Shown here: one piece after another, positions 1 to 12,555 of the stretch
Layout: each line of letters starts with the position of its first letter
Position numbering within the stretch: the first letter of the stretch is position 1
Assembly: GCF_003855455.1 (NCBI RefSeq)
Contig: NZ_CP034044.1
Location: 186,001-250,000, forward strand
Source: Mycoplasma struthionis
GTDB taxonomy: Bacteria > Bacillota_I > Bacilli_A > Mycoplasmatales > Metamycoplasmataceae
Direction of reading: 5' to 3'
DNA: 64,000 nt
The notes under the pieces: generated by a model
The model's input: only the letters and a program-made list of their open reading frames with translations
Databases searched by the model: none
Told to the model about the DNA's origin: nothing
Position numbers and translations under genes: made by a program

Positions 1-1104
1 AACGTCATCTTCTGAAAGATATAATGGTCCTCTTGTTAAGTATAGTTTTGAACTATAAATTATTGTATAGAATAATGAGGTAAATAGAATACCTACAGGA
101 GCGTTTAATGCTAATAAAGAAATTGCTATAGATTCAAAACCTAAAGCAAGCGGCGTGTCGACTGAACGAAATACTGGCGCCGTTTCTTTTAAAACATATC
201 AATAAAATCCTGCTACCCCTGCTAAGGCTCCTGAAACACCCATAACTACAACAGTTGTTAATCTATCATTAACTCCCATGTATTTACCGTTTGTTTTTGA
301 AATACCTTGCATTTTTATTTTGTATCCTAAAGTTGTAAAGTTAAAGATTATTGTAATAATTGTTACTAATAAAATTAATGCAACGATTCCACCGATAACA
401 AATCCTAATTTAACTTTGTCATCAATAATCCCTAATGCTTTTGTTCCATTTTCATCATCAGCAAAAAATGTTTCTGTTTTACCTTTTGAAATGAAAATAG
501 CTCCAACTGCTTGTTTTTTAAAGAATAATGATGCTAATCCAACAACTATTCAGTTAAGCATAATTGTTGAAATAACTTCGTGAACATTTAAATAAGCTTT
601 TAAAGCTCCTGCTATTGATGCAATAATAAATGACAATACTATTGATAATAATAATGTAAATGCTAATCAACCAGCAGGTATTGTTTTTGTTGAATCAAAG
701 TTTAATGAGATAAAGATAGCCATTGAAGAAAGACCGGCCATCATCATTTGTCCACTAATACCGATATTAAAGAGACCTGCTTTAAAACCTATTGCTGATG
801 CTAAACCTGCAAAACCAAAGATTATAAAGTAGAATTTAAAGTTATCAGCATTTGAGGCATTAAAACTTTCACCTATTTTTTTAAAAATGTCTGAAATACT
901 AATTGAATCAACGAATGGGTTTAATTGACCTTTAAATACCATATATATTAAAGAAATTAAAACCCCAAATAATAAAGCTCATAATGAAGAAGCAACTTTT
1001 CTTGCTAGGCTTCTATTTGATTCTAGTCTTACAAGTTGTGACATCTTTTTACTAAAAGAAGACATTAAAGACATGAATTTACTTGGTTGTTTTGTTTCTT
1101 GCAT
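1..1104 (-). CDS. BMP-type nucleoside ABC importer, permease subunit (3' end outside window)
   Basis: Membrane subunit of an ABC importer. 368 codons are visible and the frame is still open at position 1, so the C-terminus is missing. After about 45 hydrophilic residues come several hydrophobic helices. The motif GLFNIGISGQMMMAG (about residues 88-102) is typical of the BPD_transp_2 permease family that works with BMP-family nucleoside-binding lipoproteins. Several TGA codons are read as Trp. The ATG at 1104 overlaps the terminal TAA of the upstream ATPase gene, and the binding lipoprotein follows further upstream, so this is the distal part of a lipoprotein-ATPase-permease operon. Nucleosides as substrate are inferred from the family. 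A second permease may lie beyond the window edge. Confidence 0.88.
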
Positions 1105-2956
1105 TATTTGTCTCCTTTCATTTGTTCATTATATAGCGATTCAAATAATGATTTATCCTTTAAAATATTGAATTCTTCATTCTTTTTAATCAATAAATCT
1201 TGTTTTTCTTTTTTAGCTAAAGCAATATTTTCATAAATTTCTGAAAGTAGGTTTTTTTCAACGTTTTTACCTTTTTTAGCTATAAAAAGATTTGATTTCA
1301 ATGATGCTATTTTTAAATTAGCTTCATCTAATAAACGTGAATATTTTTAGTTAAGAAAGTACGATAATTGTCATTTGCATCATCTATTGTCTTAGCAATT
1401 CATCATCTATTGTTTTCTTCTTCATTATTTGATGAAGACATATACTTACCAATTTCATCTCTAGTAATTTTTTTAGCATCTTGAATAGAAATTATTTTTC
1501 CTTCATTAATAACTGCAATTGTATCGGCTAAAGCTAAAACTTCATCTAATTCATAAGAAATTAATAGAATTGCTTTCCCCCTTTGTTTTTCTGCAATTAT
1601 TTCACTATGAATATTGGTTATAGCACCTATATCCATACCTCTGGTTGGTTGAACAATGATAATGAAATCATGTTCAAATTCCATTTCACGTCCAACTATA
1701 AATTTTTGTTGGTTACCACCAGATAATGATCTAGTTAAACTCTTAGCACCTTGTGAAGATCTAACGTCATATTTTTGAATAATTTCATTTGTAAATTTAT
1801 TAATTTCTTTGCTTTTAATAAATCCACCTTTTTCAAAGGCTTTATCTCACAATCTTCTAATTATTGAGTTTTTTTCTAAAGTAAAGTCTAATATTAAACC
1901 ATGATGATGTCTATCGGCTGGTATATAAGCCATATGATCTTTACTTCTTGAATATGCTGTGTTTTTTGTTATATCTTTTAATTCAAAAGATTTAGTATCA
2001 GGATTATAAACTCTTAGTTCGACTGTCCCTTTGTGAGGGAATTCTAATCCACCACAAATGTATTCTAATTCTTCCTGACCATTACCGGCAACTCCAGCAA
2101 CAGCAAATATTTCTCCTGCGTGAACATCAAAAGAAATATTTTTTAAGTTTTTAGTTAATTTTGTTGTTGTTATATTTTTTAAAGAAAATACAACATCATC
2201 TCTTTTAGCTGGTTCTGTATTTTTAATTTCAACAATTTCATCACCAACCATTGCCTTAACAATTTCAGACATTGGTGTGTTCTTAACTTCAAAGTTACCT
2301 GCAACTTTACCAAGTCTTAAAACTGTAGCATTGTCAGCAACTTGTTCTATTTCTTTTAATTTGTGAGAAATAAATAATATTGTTTTCCCATTTTTTTTGA
2401 AAATTTCAAATGATTTTAATAAACCTTGAATTTCTTCATCAGTTAAAACTGCTGTAGGCTCATCAAAAACTAAAATATCGTTACCACGGTATAACATTTT
2501 CATAATTTCAACTTTTTGTTGCGTTGAAACTGTAGCTTCACCTGATTTTTGGAATAAATCAAAATGAAGGTTGTAAATATTTTGTAAAGTTTTTATTTTT
2601 CTAATTGCGATCGTTCTATCTAAAAATCCACCATTTTTGGTTCATTCTTCTCCCAAAATGATGTTATCTAAGTTTGTGTAAACATCAACTAATTTAAAAT
2701 GCTGGTGAACCATACCAATACCTAGGGCATTAGCATCATTTGGTCCGGTAAAAAATACCTTGTTGCCGTTTATATAGATTTCACCGCTTGTAGGTTCATA
2801 TAATCCAAATAAAACGGACATCAAGGTACTTTTTCCAGCACCATTTTCGCCGATTAGTGCATGTATTGTTCCTTTTTTAACTTTAAAAGAAACTTTATTA
2901 TTTGCCACTATTCCGGGAAATGTCTTAGTTACATTTACGAATTCTACTGCATTCAT
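1104..2956 (-). CDS. BMP-type nucleoside ABC importer, double ATPase subunit (frame break in C-terminal tail)
   Basis: Tandem ATPase driving the importer. NBD1 has Walker A GENGAGKST (36-44), Walker B ILVFDEPTAVL and an unusual signature, STQQKVEI. NBD2 has the canonical LSGGNQQK and an IIIVQPTRGMD motif with Gln where the catalytic Glu would be, as is usual in RbsA/BMP-type second domains. As written, the frame stops at 1328-1330 (542 aa). Adding one A to the A-run at 1344-1348 joins it to a charged, helical tail that ends at 1104 and overlaps the permease ATG, giving 617 aa. The tail is Lys/Glu-rich and continues naturally, so the break is probably a lost base, not a real end. The start ATG at 2956 is just downstream of the lipoprotein stop. 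Confidence 0.85.
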
Positions 2957-2984
2957 AAATATAATTAAATATTTGCTGTTTTAA

Positions 2985-4334
2985 TTAACTTCTTTTGTTA
3001 ATTTCGGTCGCAAGTTGATTTAGTCTTTGACCAACTGGGTTTACTTCAGCTGCATCAGCCCCCATTGTTACTCTACCGGAACTTAATCATCTGTATAAAG
3101 TTTCGTTCTTTTCTAATTTTTCGAATTCTGCTTTACCTTCTGCAAGATATTTATCTGCTTTAACTTTGTCTTCACCTAATAAGTGTGATGGAGAAACTGC
3201 TACTCAGTTTTTGTCAACACCGTTTACTAAGTTTACAGTTTTTGAACCGTATTTAAATCCACCTAAAATTTCGTCATTCATACCAATTCCGGTTGCTACA
3301 CGTGCTACTGCATCATAAAATGCTTGACCAATGTTCTTTTGAATTGATGTAAAGAATCTATCACTATTTTTTGAAACTGATAAAGCTTGATCAGTATCAA
3401 CACCAACAACTAAGGCGTCACCTAAGTTTGGTGAGTTAACAGTAACGTCTGTCGCAGGACCAGCAACGGGTAAAATTAAACTTGGGTTAGTTGCTAAACG
3501 TCCTTCAATAACACCGTTCATTTGTTGACCAACAGTGAATCCTGAAGTTAAATTAACTTCTGGTTCAGATGTTCTAACTTTTTTATCTTCATTTCCAGGT
3601 TGAGAGTTAAAGTATAAAACACCTTTCATGAAACCTTCATTAAAGTCAGTAACACCAGGGAATGCACCACCACCAAAGGTTGTAAATGTTCTTTTAGCCT
3701 CTGGTTTTTCTGATAAGAATTTAGCTGCAGCATAACCTGCTATAAAAGCAGCTTCTTTTATTTTCATATTTAAGAAAATACCTGTTCCATCAGTATCAGG
3801 AATATTTGCACCGAATGGACCGTTATCAAAGTCTAAACCAATAAGTGTGATTTTCTTTTCTTGAATTTTAGCTTTGTTTGCTTGGTATCATGTTTTGATA
3901 TTGTCTGCATGTAAGAAACCTGGTAATACAAATACTTGTGCACCACTGTTTAATGCTAAATTATATGCATCTGTAAATTTTCCTTCTTTAACTTCATAAA
4001 TGTCATATTTATCACGAGGAATATCAGGGTTTTGTTTATTAGCAAATGTCAAAATAGCTTCTCAAGCTGATTGGTTAAATGATTTATCGTTGTAATCTCC
4101 AGCATCTGTAATAACAGCTATTTTTTTAACGCTTTTAGCTTGTTCTGGTGTTAATTTAAATTTATCATCTGTGTTGATATTAACAACTGTTGTTTTTGGT
4201 GATTTAGGGTGTGTATATCCTGTAGCTGAAACAGCTCTTTTGCCACCTCCACAACTAGCGGCAACAAGAGGAATACCAGCCATAGCTGTTAATCCAGCGC
4301 CAATGCTTAAAAATAATTTTGTTGATTTTTTCAT
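2985..4334 (-). CDS. BMP-family substrate-binding lipoprotein (nucleoside importer)
   Basis: Extracellular substrate-binding lipoprotein of the importer encoded downstream. 449 aa. The signal peptide ends in a lipobox at PLVAASC (Cys28), so the mature protein is lipid-anchored. The Bmp-domain pattern is clear: a core beginning KKIAVITDAGDYNDKSFNQ, followed by segments such as GLDFDNGPFGAN and VVGVDTDQ. The ATG at 4334 is chosen because AGGAG sits five bases before it; a GTG at 4340 is in frame but would place the ribosome-binding site inside the gene. It is the promoter-proximal gene of the operon. BMP proteins bind purine nucleosides in other bacteria; the ligand here is inferred. Confidence 0.9.
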
Positions 4335-4409
4335 TATCACTCCTGTAATGTTAGTTAAGTTAAAATTAAATAAAATTTGTTCACCTATGACTTATAACTG
4401 AACAATTAA

Positions 4410-4422
4410 ATTATAAATTATA
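4410..4422 (-). promoter_or_regulatory. Candidate -10 elements for the BMP operon
   Basis: Two overlapping TATAAT boxes on the minus strand (4417-4422 and 4410-4415), 75-90 bases upstream of the lipoprotein ATG. No convincing -35 is visible, which is usual in mollicutes. Which box is used cannot be decided from sequence. Confidence 0.4.
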
Positions 4423-4499
4423 TGGTAGTAAATAATAAAAACTTAAGAAAAATAAATGAAAAAATTGAAAAAAGACTGAATTTTCACAAAAAAATCAAT

Positions 4500-4534
4500 A
4501 AAAAGTAAGAAAAAAACAAAAAATTTTACTTTTT
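4500..4534 (-). terminator. Terminator after the ECF S-component gene
   Basis: AAAAAGTAA and TTACTTTTT pair across a 17-base loop, A/T-rich with flanking T/A runs, 30 bases past the ECF stop codon and before the BMP promoter. Confidence 0.5.
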
Positions 4535-4564
4535 TGTTTTATTATATGTTGAAAGATTCAAAAA

Positions 4565-5427
4565 TTAATATGTTTGAATTTTATTTGTATAGAAGTTTAT
4601 TTTGTTTCTTATCATTAAAATTACTGGATAAATTGCAAAAATTATCATTGTGTAAAATGGTATTTCTAATAGACTTTTAAATATAATAGGAATCATAAAA
4701 ATAGGGTAATATGTTTTATAATCTCAAGTTCCTGATCTAAAACGATTATGGTAATTTATGTAAGCAAAAGGACCTCATAATCATCTTGTAATAATAAGAG
4801 TGAAAAATACTGTTAATAAAATACTAAATAATAAAGCCATATTTGCTTTTGTATGAAACTTTTTAGTTTTTAAATACAATGAAAACATTGTTATTGATGC
4901 TATTCAAATTAATAAAAGTCCTATTGTTCCGATACTTAAAACAAAGTCAACAGATAAAACTCTTTTTCTTTTTATAGCTAATTCATTAATTGGAATTTGA
5001 TTGTAATAAATACTTAAAATGGTAATAAAAATAGCTGAAATAAAAGCTAAGAAAATAAAACCAAATAATCAGCTTCTTTTTTCTTTTAATAAAAATAGTC
5101 TACATAAAAAACCACTAATAAAAGCAATTACAACTGGAACAATGGCATACTCAATCATTCATGTACTAATTCCATAAATTATTTGACTAATTGTATCACA
5201 TAATATACCTAATAGGGCTCCTTTAAAAGGCCCTAAGGCTAAACCAAAAATGATAAATATTGCATAAACTATTCCAATATTAAAAGCACCTACAAAAACA
5301 TATTTTTCAAGTAAAGAAGCAATTGAATAAATTGCTAATAATATTCCCGCTAAAGCAACTTCAAATACTGTTATTCTATGTTGCTTTAATTTTATTTTTC
5401 GATTTATATCATAAAAAAAGTAACCAT
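4565..5427 (-). CDS. ECF transporter S component, folate-like family (frame break at codon 3-6)
   Basis: Membrane protein of about 287 aa with six or so hydrophobic helices. The segment GLALGPFKGALLGILCDTISQIIYG-like (about residues 55-80) has the glycine-rich, Asp-ending pattern of S components of energy-coupling factor vitamin transporters, closest to the folate type; the vitamin is uncertain. The only well-placed start is ATG 5427 with GGAGG in front, but it runs into a stop after seven codons. One extra T in the T7 run (5413-5419 on this strand) restores a single frame to the TAA at 4565. Either the run is under-called, or it is a phase-variable switch right after the start codon. There is no ECF ATPase or T component nearby, consistent with shared modules elsewhere. 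Confidence 0.72.
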
Positions 5428-5484
5428 CTAACCTCCAAACAAAAAATTAATAATTTTATTTTACATAATTTTTTTAGACATTAA

Positions 5485-5513
5485 AAAAATTCCCATTATT
5501 TTTGGGAATTTTT
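5485..5513 (-). terminator. Terminator after the leucyl aminopeptidase pair
   Basis: An 11-bp stem (AAAAATTCCCA with TGGGAATTTTT) with an A/T-rich loop, followed on the minus strand by a T-run. It lies 13 bases past the aminopeptidase stop codon. Confidence 0.85.
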
Positions 5514-5525
5514 ACAAGTTAAAAA

Positions 5526-6902
<1,377 letters not shown>

Positions 6903-6906
6903 AATT

Positions 6907-8283
6907 TTATTTTTGACCTTTCGCAAGTTCTACTAAAGTTGAAACTAAAACACCTAACCCCATACCATTATTATCAGCTGTACCAGCAACATCACAGTGA
7001 ATTAAATCAACACCATTACTAAATTCTTTTAAGAACATTGCCGCTGTATTAGAATCAGATTTTTCTGAAGTTGAGTAGTTATTTAAATCTGCTACTTTTG
7101 TTGATAAATTAGGTTTGTGATAGTCTTCATGCATTGGCATTCTTCAAACTTTTTCATGTGCTACTGAAGCTGCGCTTGAGAATTCATCTCATCTTGAATC
7201 GCTTGTTGAATAAATTCCTGAGAATGTTTTTCCTAATGCTGAAATCATTGAACCAGTTAAAGTAGCAACATCTACTAATAAAGAAGCTTTTAGATTTTTA
7301 GCACCATAAAATAGCCCGTCAGCTAATACTAAACGTCCTTCAGCATCTGTATCTGTAATTTCAACTGTTTTACCACTCATTGAAGTAACAACTGATTCAG
7401 GCATTGTTGGTTTGTTATCAATTGCATTATCTGTTAACATCATAACTGCTGAAACGTTTGCTTTTAATTTAAGTTGAGCTATTGCTTTTACTGCATATGC
7501 ACAAATTACAGAACCTGACATGTCAAATTTCATGCCATCCATGTGGTAACCTTTTGTATTATAACCACCTGTATCAAAAGTAATTCCTTTACCTACAAAA
7601 ACATATTTTTCTTTTGAAGAAGGATTTCCTTTATAATTAACCACAACTACACGAGGTTGATATGAACTTCCTGAATTAACTGCTAATAATAAGTTCATGT
7701 TTAACTCTTCGATTTGTGTTTTTGTTAAAACATTAACTGTTAAATTATCAACATCTCCTAAATCTTTTTTAACAAATTTAGCAATGTATTCGCTTGTTGC
7801 AATGTTAGGAGGTGTAATTTGTAAATCACGAGCGCTGTTTATAGCATCTGCGATTATTAAAAGTTCTTTTACAAATGTTAAATATTCTTTACCTTCATAA
7901 TATAAAGAAACTTCAGGTTCTTTATTATCCTTTTTAGGTTTTTTATCGCTTTCTTTTGCTGAGTAAAGCTTTGCATTATGGAATGCTGAACGCATAACAA
8001 AAGCTCTAAAAACTTCTTCAATACTTACAACACCTTCTTTAACAAATGAAGCAATATCTATTTGAATGTTTCTACGTTTTGATAATAAAACTTTATCTAC
8101 TACTTTTAAAAAGTCATAGTAATTTTCAACATCTTTAGGAATAAAAATGTAAGCTGTATTTTTATCTAAATTTTCAGTAATGTGATAGTCTTTTTGAGCA
8201 ACACATGAACAGAATTGACTTCCTTCATATGCCGCTCTCATTAACATTTCATCATTACGTTTTTGTTCGTAATTTGAAAACAT
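6907..8283 (-). CDS. pepA: M17 leucyl aminopeptidase, first paralogue
   Basis: 458 aa, the same length as the downstream copy. Catalytic motifs GKGITFDTGGYN (about 227-238) and DTDAEGRL (about 307-314) are complete, so both copies look active. The N-terminal domain differs most: this copy has a Lys-rich linker (KESDKKPKKDNKEPE) before the catalytic domain. Start ATG 8283 has AAAGGAA upstream, and a TATAAT at 8345-8350 on the minus strand gives a leader of about 55 bases. Peptide hydrolysis would supply amino acids to a cell that cannot make them. Free or secreted forms of such enzymes occur in mycoplasmas, but no export signal is visible here. Confidence 0.93.
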
Positions 8284-8344
8284 ATAATTCCTTTCTTAAT
8301 ATATTAATAAACTATTAATAAATATATTATCTAATAGTAATTTA

Positions 8345-8350
8345 ATTATA
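8345..8350 (-). promoter_or_regulatory. Candidate -10 for the aminopeptidase operon
   Basis: TATAAT on the minus strand, 62-67 bases before the ATG at 8283. The leader between them is A/T-rich with short inverted repeats of TTAATA type. Confidence 0.45.
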
Positions 8351-8460
8351 AAGGTTTTTTGTATTATTTATTAAAGCTTAGTTAAAGTTTTATTTTCAAA
8401 CATGTTATTAATAATAAAAGACAATTTTTTTATATAAAAAAGAAAACAATTTAGAAAAAC

Positions 8461-8497
8461 AAAACCATGGCCTTTAAATAAATAAGGCCTTGGTTTT
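8461..8497 (-). terminator. Terminator overlapping the end of the GT80-like lipoprotein gene
   Basis: Stem of about 13 bp with one T-T mismatch: AAAACCATGGCCTT pairs with AAGGCCTTGGTTTT around an A/T-rich loop. The stem begins inside the stop codon of the gene at 8496. Confidence 0.85.
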
Positions 8498-10220
8498 AGT
8501 TTTCTCTTTTTAAAAATTCGTTTGTTGATATAAATTCATCAAGTGATGGAAAAACGTTAGAAAGCATATAATATGCTAAGACATTTATCATTAGTTTCTT
8601 ATTTTCATTATACATTTTTAAATCATTACCTAAATTTTTATCTCTAAATACTAAATTAAATTTATTTGAAATTGGAAAGTTTTTAGGATTTAAAAAAGCA
8701 TAAGATTTTTTTAAATCTATATTGAATTCACTTACTAAAAATGTGTATGTTGATAAAAGAGTCGTTGAAGTTGCTTGAAGTCCTGTTAAAACTGTTTTAG
8801 AATTATTATTTTTAAAATCATTTTTATCAAATAATATTGATTCGTTGGTTTTTAACTTTTCATATTCTTTCATTAATATATTTTCTCAAGAAACAGATGA
8901 ATCAATTAATATAGGATTTGGGACTTTGTTTTTAGTTAATTTAGATAAATAAATTTTTGCTTCTTCGCCTTTATAAACTGGATGTAATTTAAACAAGTAA
9001 TTGTATTCTTGAGGTGGGTATAACTCCATTAATTTATCAAAATATTCTTCTATTTCTTTACTTGCTTCAAGATTATATTCAACTCTATATTTTCCTTGAT
9101 CAGCTAAAGAAGTATATTTTGTAAATAAACTAGAACCTAAATAAATTAAATTCTTTTTGTTTTTATCATATTCTTGAGGTTTATCTAAAAGCTCAAGCAA
9201 ACTTTTATTTGATAATTTATTTATATCATCATACAAACTTATAACTTTATTAAAATCGAAATTATAGCCTTTATCTAAATAGCTTTTATTAACATTAATT
9301 GGAAAATCATAAACATCTATTTTATATTCAGATTTATTTAAATTTTCAATTTCATTATTGAAAAAATCAATATATCTACCATCAATGTTATATATTTCAA
9401 TATAGTTTTTAAGTCTATATAAATTATGATAATTCATATCTAAAGTTTCTTTATCACTATTAACAAATTCAATAAATTGTTTTTGAATTTGTTCTTCACT
9501 TAAGACATCTTTTTCAGTCTTTACTCAATTTAAATAATCATTGTTAATAAATTTAAAGGGTTGAGCATTGCCGTCTGGCAATAAAATTATTTTTTTAGCA
9601 ACCTTAAATAATTTATTTCTTGTCGCATCATCTAAGTCATCAAAAGAAATGTCACACATAATTACATTAGCTTTTTTATTGTTATTTAAAGCTAAATAAT
9701 TAATATATTGTTCAAGTTCATGTTTAGAATCAACAAAATTTGCATAACTAATGTCTGTTTTATTGTTAGTTAAATACTTTGTATTAGAAACGATTCCTAA
9801 TTGTCCATCTTCAGTTTTTAAAATATCTCCATATTCATTTAATATATTTTCAAAATTAAATCTAGAAATACTGTTTTCAGGATTATAAACTTCTTCATTC
9901 ATTAAATATAAAATCTTTTTATTTACATGTTCTTTTAATTTACTTAATTCTAAAGACAATAAATAAAAAGAGGTGTTGTAAAATTGACCAGCATTTCTTG
10001 AAAAATAAATGCTAGGACTTTCATCATTAGCTAAATAAGTTGCTAATTTAAAAAATCTATCATAATTTAAATGTCTTGTTTCAGTAATACTATATTTCTT
10101 TAACTTTTCATAATCACTAATAGTTAATGCTGAATTAGAACTTTTATTTTCACATGATAGTACAGTTAAGGGAATAGATATTAATAAGAAATTTGATAAA
10201 ATTAATTTTTTAAAATTCAT
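8496..10220 (-). CDS. Surface lipoprotein with GT80 sialyltransferase-like motifs
   Basis: 574-aa lipoprotein; lipobox PLTVLSC puts the lipid-anchored Cys at 23. The C-terminal half carries, in the right order and roughly the right spacing, motifs of glycosyltransferase family 80 (the Pasteurella alpha-2,3-sialyltransferase type): YNIDG (277-281) where that family has a YDDG with its catalytic Asp; YLFKLHPVYKGEE around His413-Pro414 for the KGHP motif; SWENILM (444-450) for the SFEVLM motif with its Glu; then LTGLQATSTTLLS (478-490) where the phosphate-binding serines lie. This is from memory of the family and needs a profile search. An extracellular lipid anchor is odd for an enzyme using CMP-sialic acid, so a sugar-binding or altered role is possible. 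It is a single-gene unit. Confidence 0.6.
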
Positions 10221-10272
10221 ATTATTAATTTTATGCTTAATTTAAACAATTTTTTAAAAAGTTTATTAAAAA

Positions 10273-10291
10273 ACACCTTTTTAAAAGGTGT
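10273..10291 (-). terminator. Terminator at the end of ung
   Basis: ACACCTTT pairs with AAAGGTGT around a three-base loop. The minus-strand transcript continues into a T-run. The ung stop codon lies in the loop. Confidence 0.8.
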
Positions 10292-10928
10292 CTCATTTTA
10301 TAATTTCTTTATTTAATTTTTTAAGTTCTTCATTTACTAAATAAAAAATTCTAGAATCTAAAAAGCCTTTATTACAAGACAACGGCGAAGGATGAGAAGT
10401 TTCTAAAATTATTTGATTATTTAAATTTATTAATTTGCTTACAAATTTTTTTGCTTGATTACCTAAAATAACATAAATAATATTTGAATATTCTGTGTTT
10501 AATTTATTTAATAAATTTATATTAAAAGTTTCTCAACCTTTATTTTTATGTTTTAAACTAAAACCTATTTCAGTGCTTAAAATCATATTGAGCAGCAAAA
10601 CACCTTGATTTTTTCAATTTTCTAAATTATTAGTTTTAAAATCTACATCTTTATAGTCTTGTTTAATTACTTTAAAGATATTTTTTAATGAAGCGGGTGT
10701 TTTTTTATTAAGTGAAGAAAAAGCTAAGCCATGTGCATCTTCAATATTAGGATATGGATCTTGACCTATTATAATAACTTTTAAAGTTTCAAAATTAAAA
10801 TTTTTAAAAGCATTAAATATATTTTCTTTTTTAGGACAAAGATTTTTTAAATTCAATATTTCTTTTATAGTTTTAAAATATTCTTTATTTTCTTCAGTTT
10901 TTAAAAAAGTTTCAAAATTAAAACTCAT
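10281..10928 (-). CDS. ung: Uracil-DNA glycosylase, family 1
   Basis: Removes uracil from DNA in base-excision repair. 215 aa, about the family's usual length. GQDPYP (55-60) contains the catalytic Asp; the common His/Tyr after it is Pro-Asn here. The second active-site motif, SHPSPLS, is present near residue 170. The start ATG 10928 lies 11 bases inside the end of fmt, with an AAGGAAAG about a dozen bases upstream. A TTG at 10952 is in frame but would deepen the overlap. Co-transcribed with fmt. Confidence 0.92.
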
Positions 10929-11778
10929 GTGAAACTTTTTTCTTTCCTTCAAATTGATATTCTAATAAATAAAGTTTTTGATCTTTAAATTGAATATTTA
11001 AAGGCACTGCAACTTTATTTTTAGTAGCTCTATATATTTTTAATCTTTTATTATTTAGCATAATATAAGCGCCCGGTTGATCATTAAAAGCTCTTATTTT
11101 ATTTAAAGCTTCTTGTGCATTCATTTCTAAAAATAGTTCAGCTTCTTCATTTGAAATTTTAGGTGCTAAGGTTACTTTTGATTCATCTTGAATTTGATAA
11201 GTTGCTTTGTTTTCTTTTATTTCAGAAATTCAATTACCTAAATTTTCAATAGTAGCTTTTGCTAATTTATCAAAAAGTTCTAAAGCTGTGTCAGTTTCAA
11301 GAATTTCAACTTCAGCTTTGCCATACATATTTCCAGCATCCATTTTATCAATCATTTCAATTAAAGTTATTCCTGTTTTCTTATCGTCATTTAATAAAGC
11401 ATATTGAATAGGGGCAGCTCCTCTATATTTTTCAAGTAAACTTCCATGAACATTTAAAGGCATAACTTTAGGTAATTTTAAAATGCTATTAGGAATAAAT
11501 TGACCGAATGATGCTGTTATAAAAAAATCAAAATCTAAATTTGAAAGTTCTTCATATATTTCTTTAATTTTATTTGGTTGATAAAGTAAAATATTGTTTT
11601 CTTTTGCTAGTTTAGCAACTTCTGTTTCAATTGGTTTTTTATTTCTATCAAGTTTATTATTTGGTTGACTAATTAAAGATTTTATTATAAATCTATCGTC
11701 TTTTAAAAGTGCTTCAAATATTGATTTTGAAAATGAGCCTGTGCCCGCTAATACTAAAGATATTTTTTCTGTTTTCAT
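10918..11778 (-). CDS. fmt: Methionyl-tRNA formyltransferase
   Basis: Formylates initiator Met-tRNA using 10-formyl-tetrahydrofolate. 286 aa, somewhat short for the family. The N-terminal domain shows the catalytic-loop pattern NVHGSLLEKYRGAAPIQ (Asn, His) followed by GITLIEMIDKMDAGNMY with the essential Asp. The C-terminal tRNA-binding domain is present but reduced (from about residue 205). The ATG has no ribosome-binding site; instead TATAAT at 11786-11791 ends seven bases before it, so the message is probably leaderless. Its 3' end overlaps ung. Confidence 0.93.
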
Positions 11779-11785
11779 ATTTTAA

Positions 11786-11791
11786 ATTATA
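11786..11791 (-). promoter_or_regulatory. -10 element of fmt, placed for a leaderless transcript
   Basis: TATAAT on the minus strand ending seven bases before the fmt ATG, so transcription should start at or within a base or two of the start codon. Confidence 0.6.
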
Positions 11792-11810
11792 CTAAAAGTG
11801 AATAAATAAA

Positions 11811-11832
11811 AAATTCAAACAAAGTTGAATTT
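11811..11832 (-). terminator. Terminator after plsY
   Basis: AAATTCAA pairs with TTGAATTT around a six-base loop, followed on the minus strand by a T-run. It touches the plsY stop codon. Confidence 0.7.
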
Positions 11833-12500
11833 TAAATCTTTAAAGTGTTTTCATTTTTATTTACTATTCTTATAAAGTTAGGTATATGTTTAATTATTAT
11901 AAAAGCAGTTGCTATTATTAATATAATACTGTGAACTGGATAAATTGTGTTTTGTTGCATAAAACTGAAAATAGAGCTTAAATATATTCCCGGCAACATT
12001 GTTAAAGGTGAAACAATAAATGATGAAACTGTTGCAGCTAATGAAACCATTTTAAAAATCAATATAATCATTATAAATAACATTAAAAAAATTAAAAACA
12101 TCATTATATCAAAAGCAAAAATCATTCCGAAATAACAAGCAACTCCTTTTCCTCCTTTGAATTTAAAGTAAAGAGGAAATATATGACCTATCATTGCACC
12201 AAGTCCTGCTATTAATGGAAAAATGTATTTATCTTTTAAAAAGAATTTAATTAAAAAAACTATTAAAATAGATAAATAACTTTTTAAAATATCAAAGCCA
12301 AAAACAAGTATTCCAAATTTTTTGCCTTTAACTCTTAAAGCGTTAGTTGCTCCTGCATTTTTAGAGCCTAACTCTCTTATGTCTTGTCCTTGACTTTTTG
12401 AAATAATAATTGCAATATTTATTGAACCTATTAAATAAGCTATAAATAAAATTATTGCATTAATTCATAAATATTGAAATTCAAACTTTTGATTTATCAT
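11832..12500 (-). CDS. plsY: Acyl-phosphate:glycerol-3-phosphate acyltransferase
   Basis: Membrane enzyme that transfers an acyl group from acyl-phosphate to glycerol-3-phosphate, the first step of phospholipid synthesis; it uses the acyl-phosphate made by PlsX (gene at 56238). 222 aa with about five or six membrane segments. Family motifs are visible: GSIN near the N-terminus, ELGSKNAGATNALR (about 40-53) and KFKGGKG (about 113-119). ATG 12500 was chosen; a further in-frame ATG at 12515 would add five residues. Neither has a strong ribosome-binding site. Confidence 0.92.
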
Positions 12501-12531
12501 ACAAAAATGATACATAAAAATAAAAAAAGAT

Positions 12532-12555
12532 AGCCAAAACTATTTTAATTGGCCA
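12532..12555 (-). terminator. Weak terminator at the end of the DUF1934 gene
   Basis: GCCAA and TTGGC can pair around the stop codon at 12540, followed on the minus strand by TTTTTTTATTTTT. The stem is short and includes coding bases. Confidence 0.45.

Noticed and set aside
4171-4401. Open frame on the plus strand opposite the BMP lipoprotein
   Set aside because: It mirrors the coding frame of a clear gene, has no ribosome-binding site and no family resemblance; the same applies to many antisense frames in this window.
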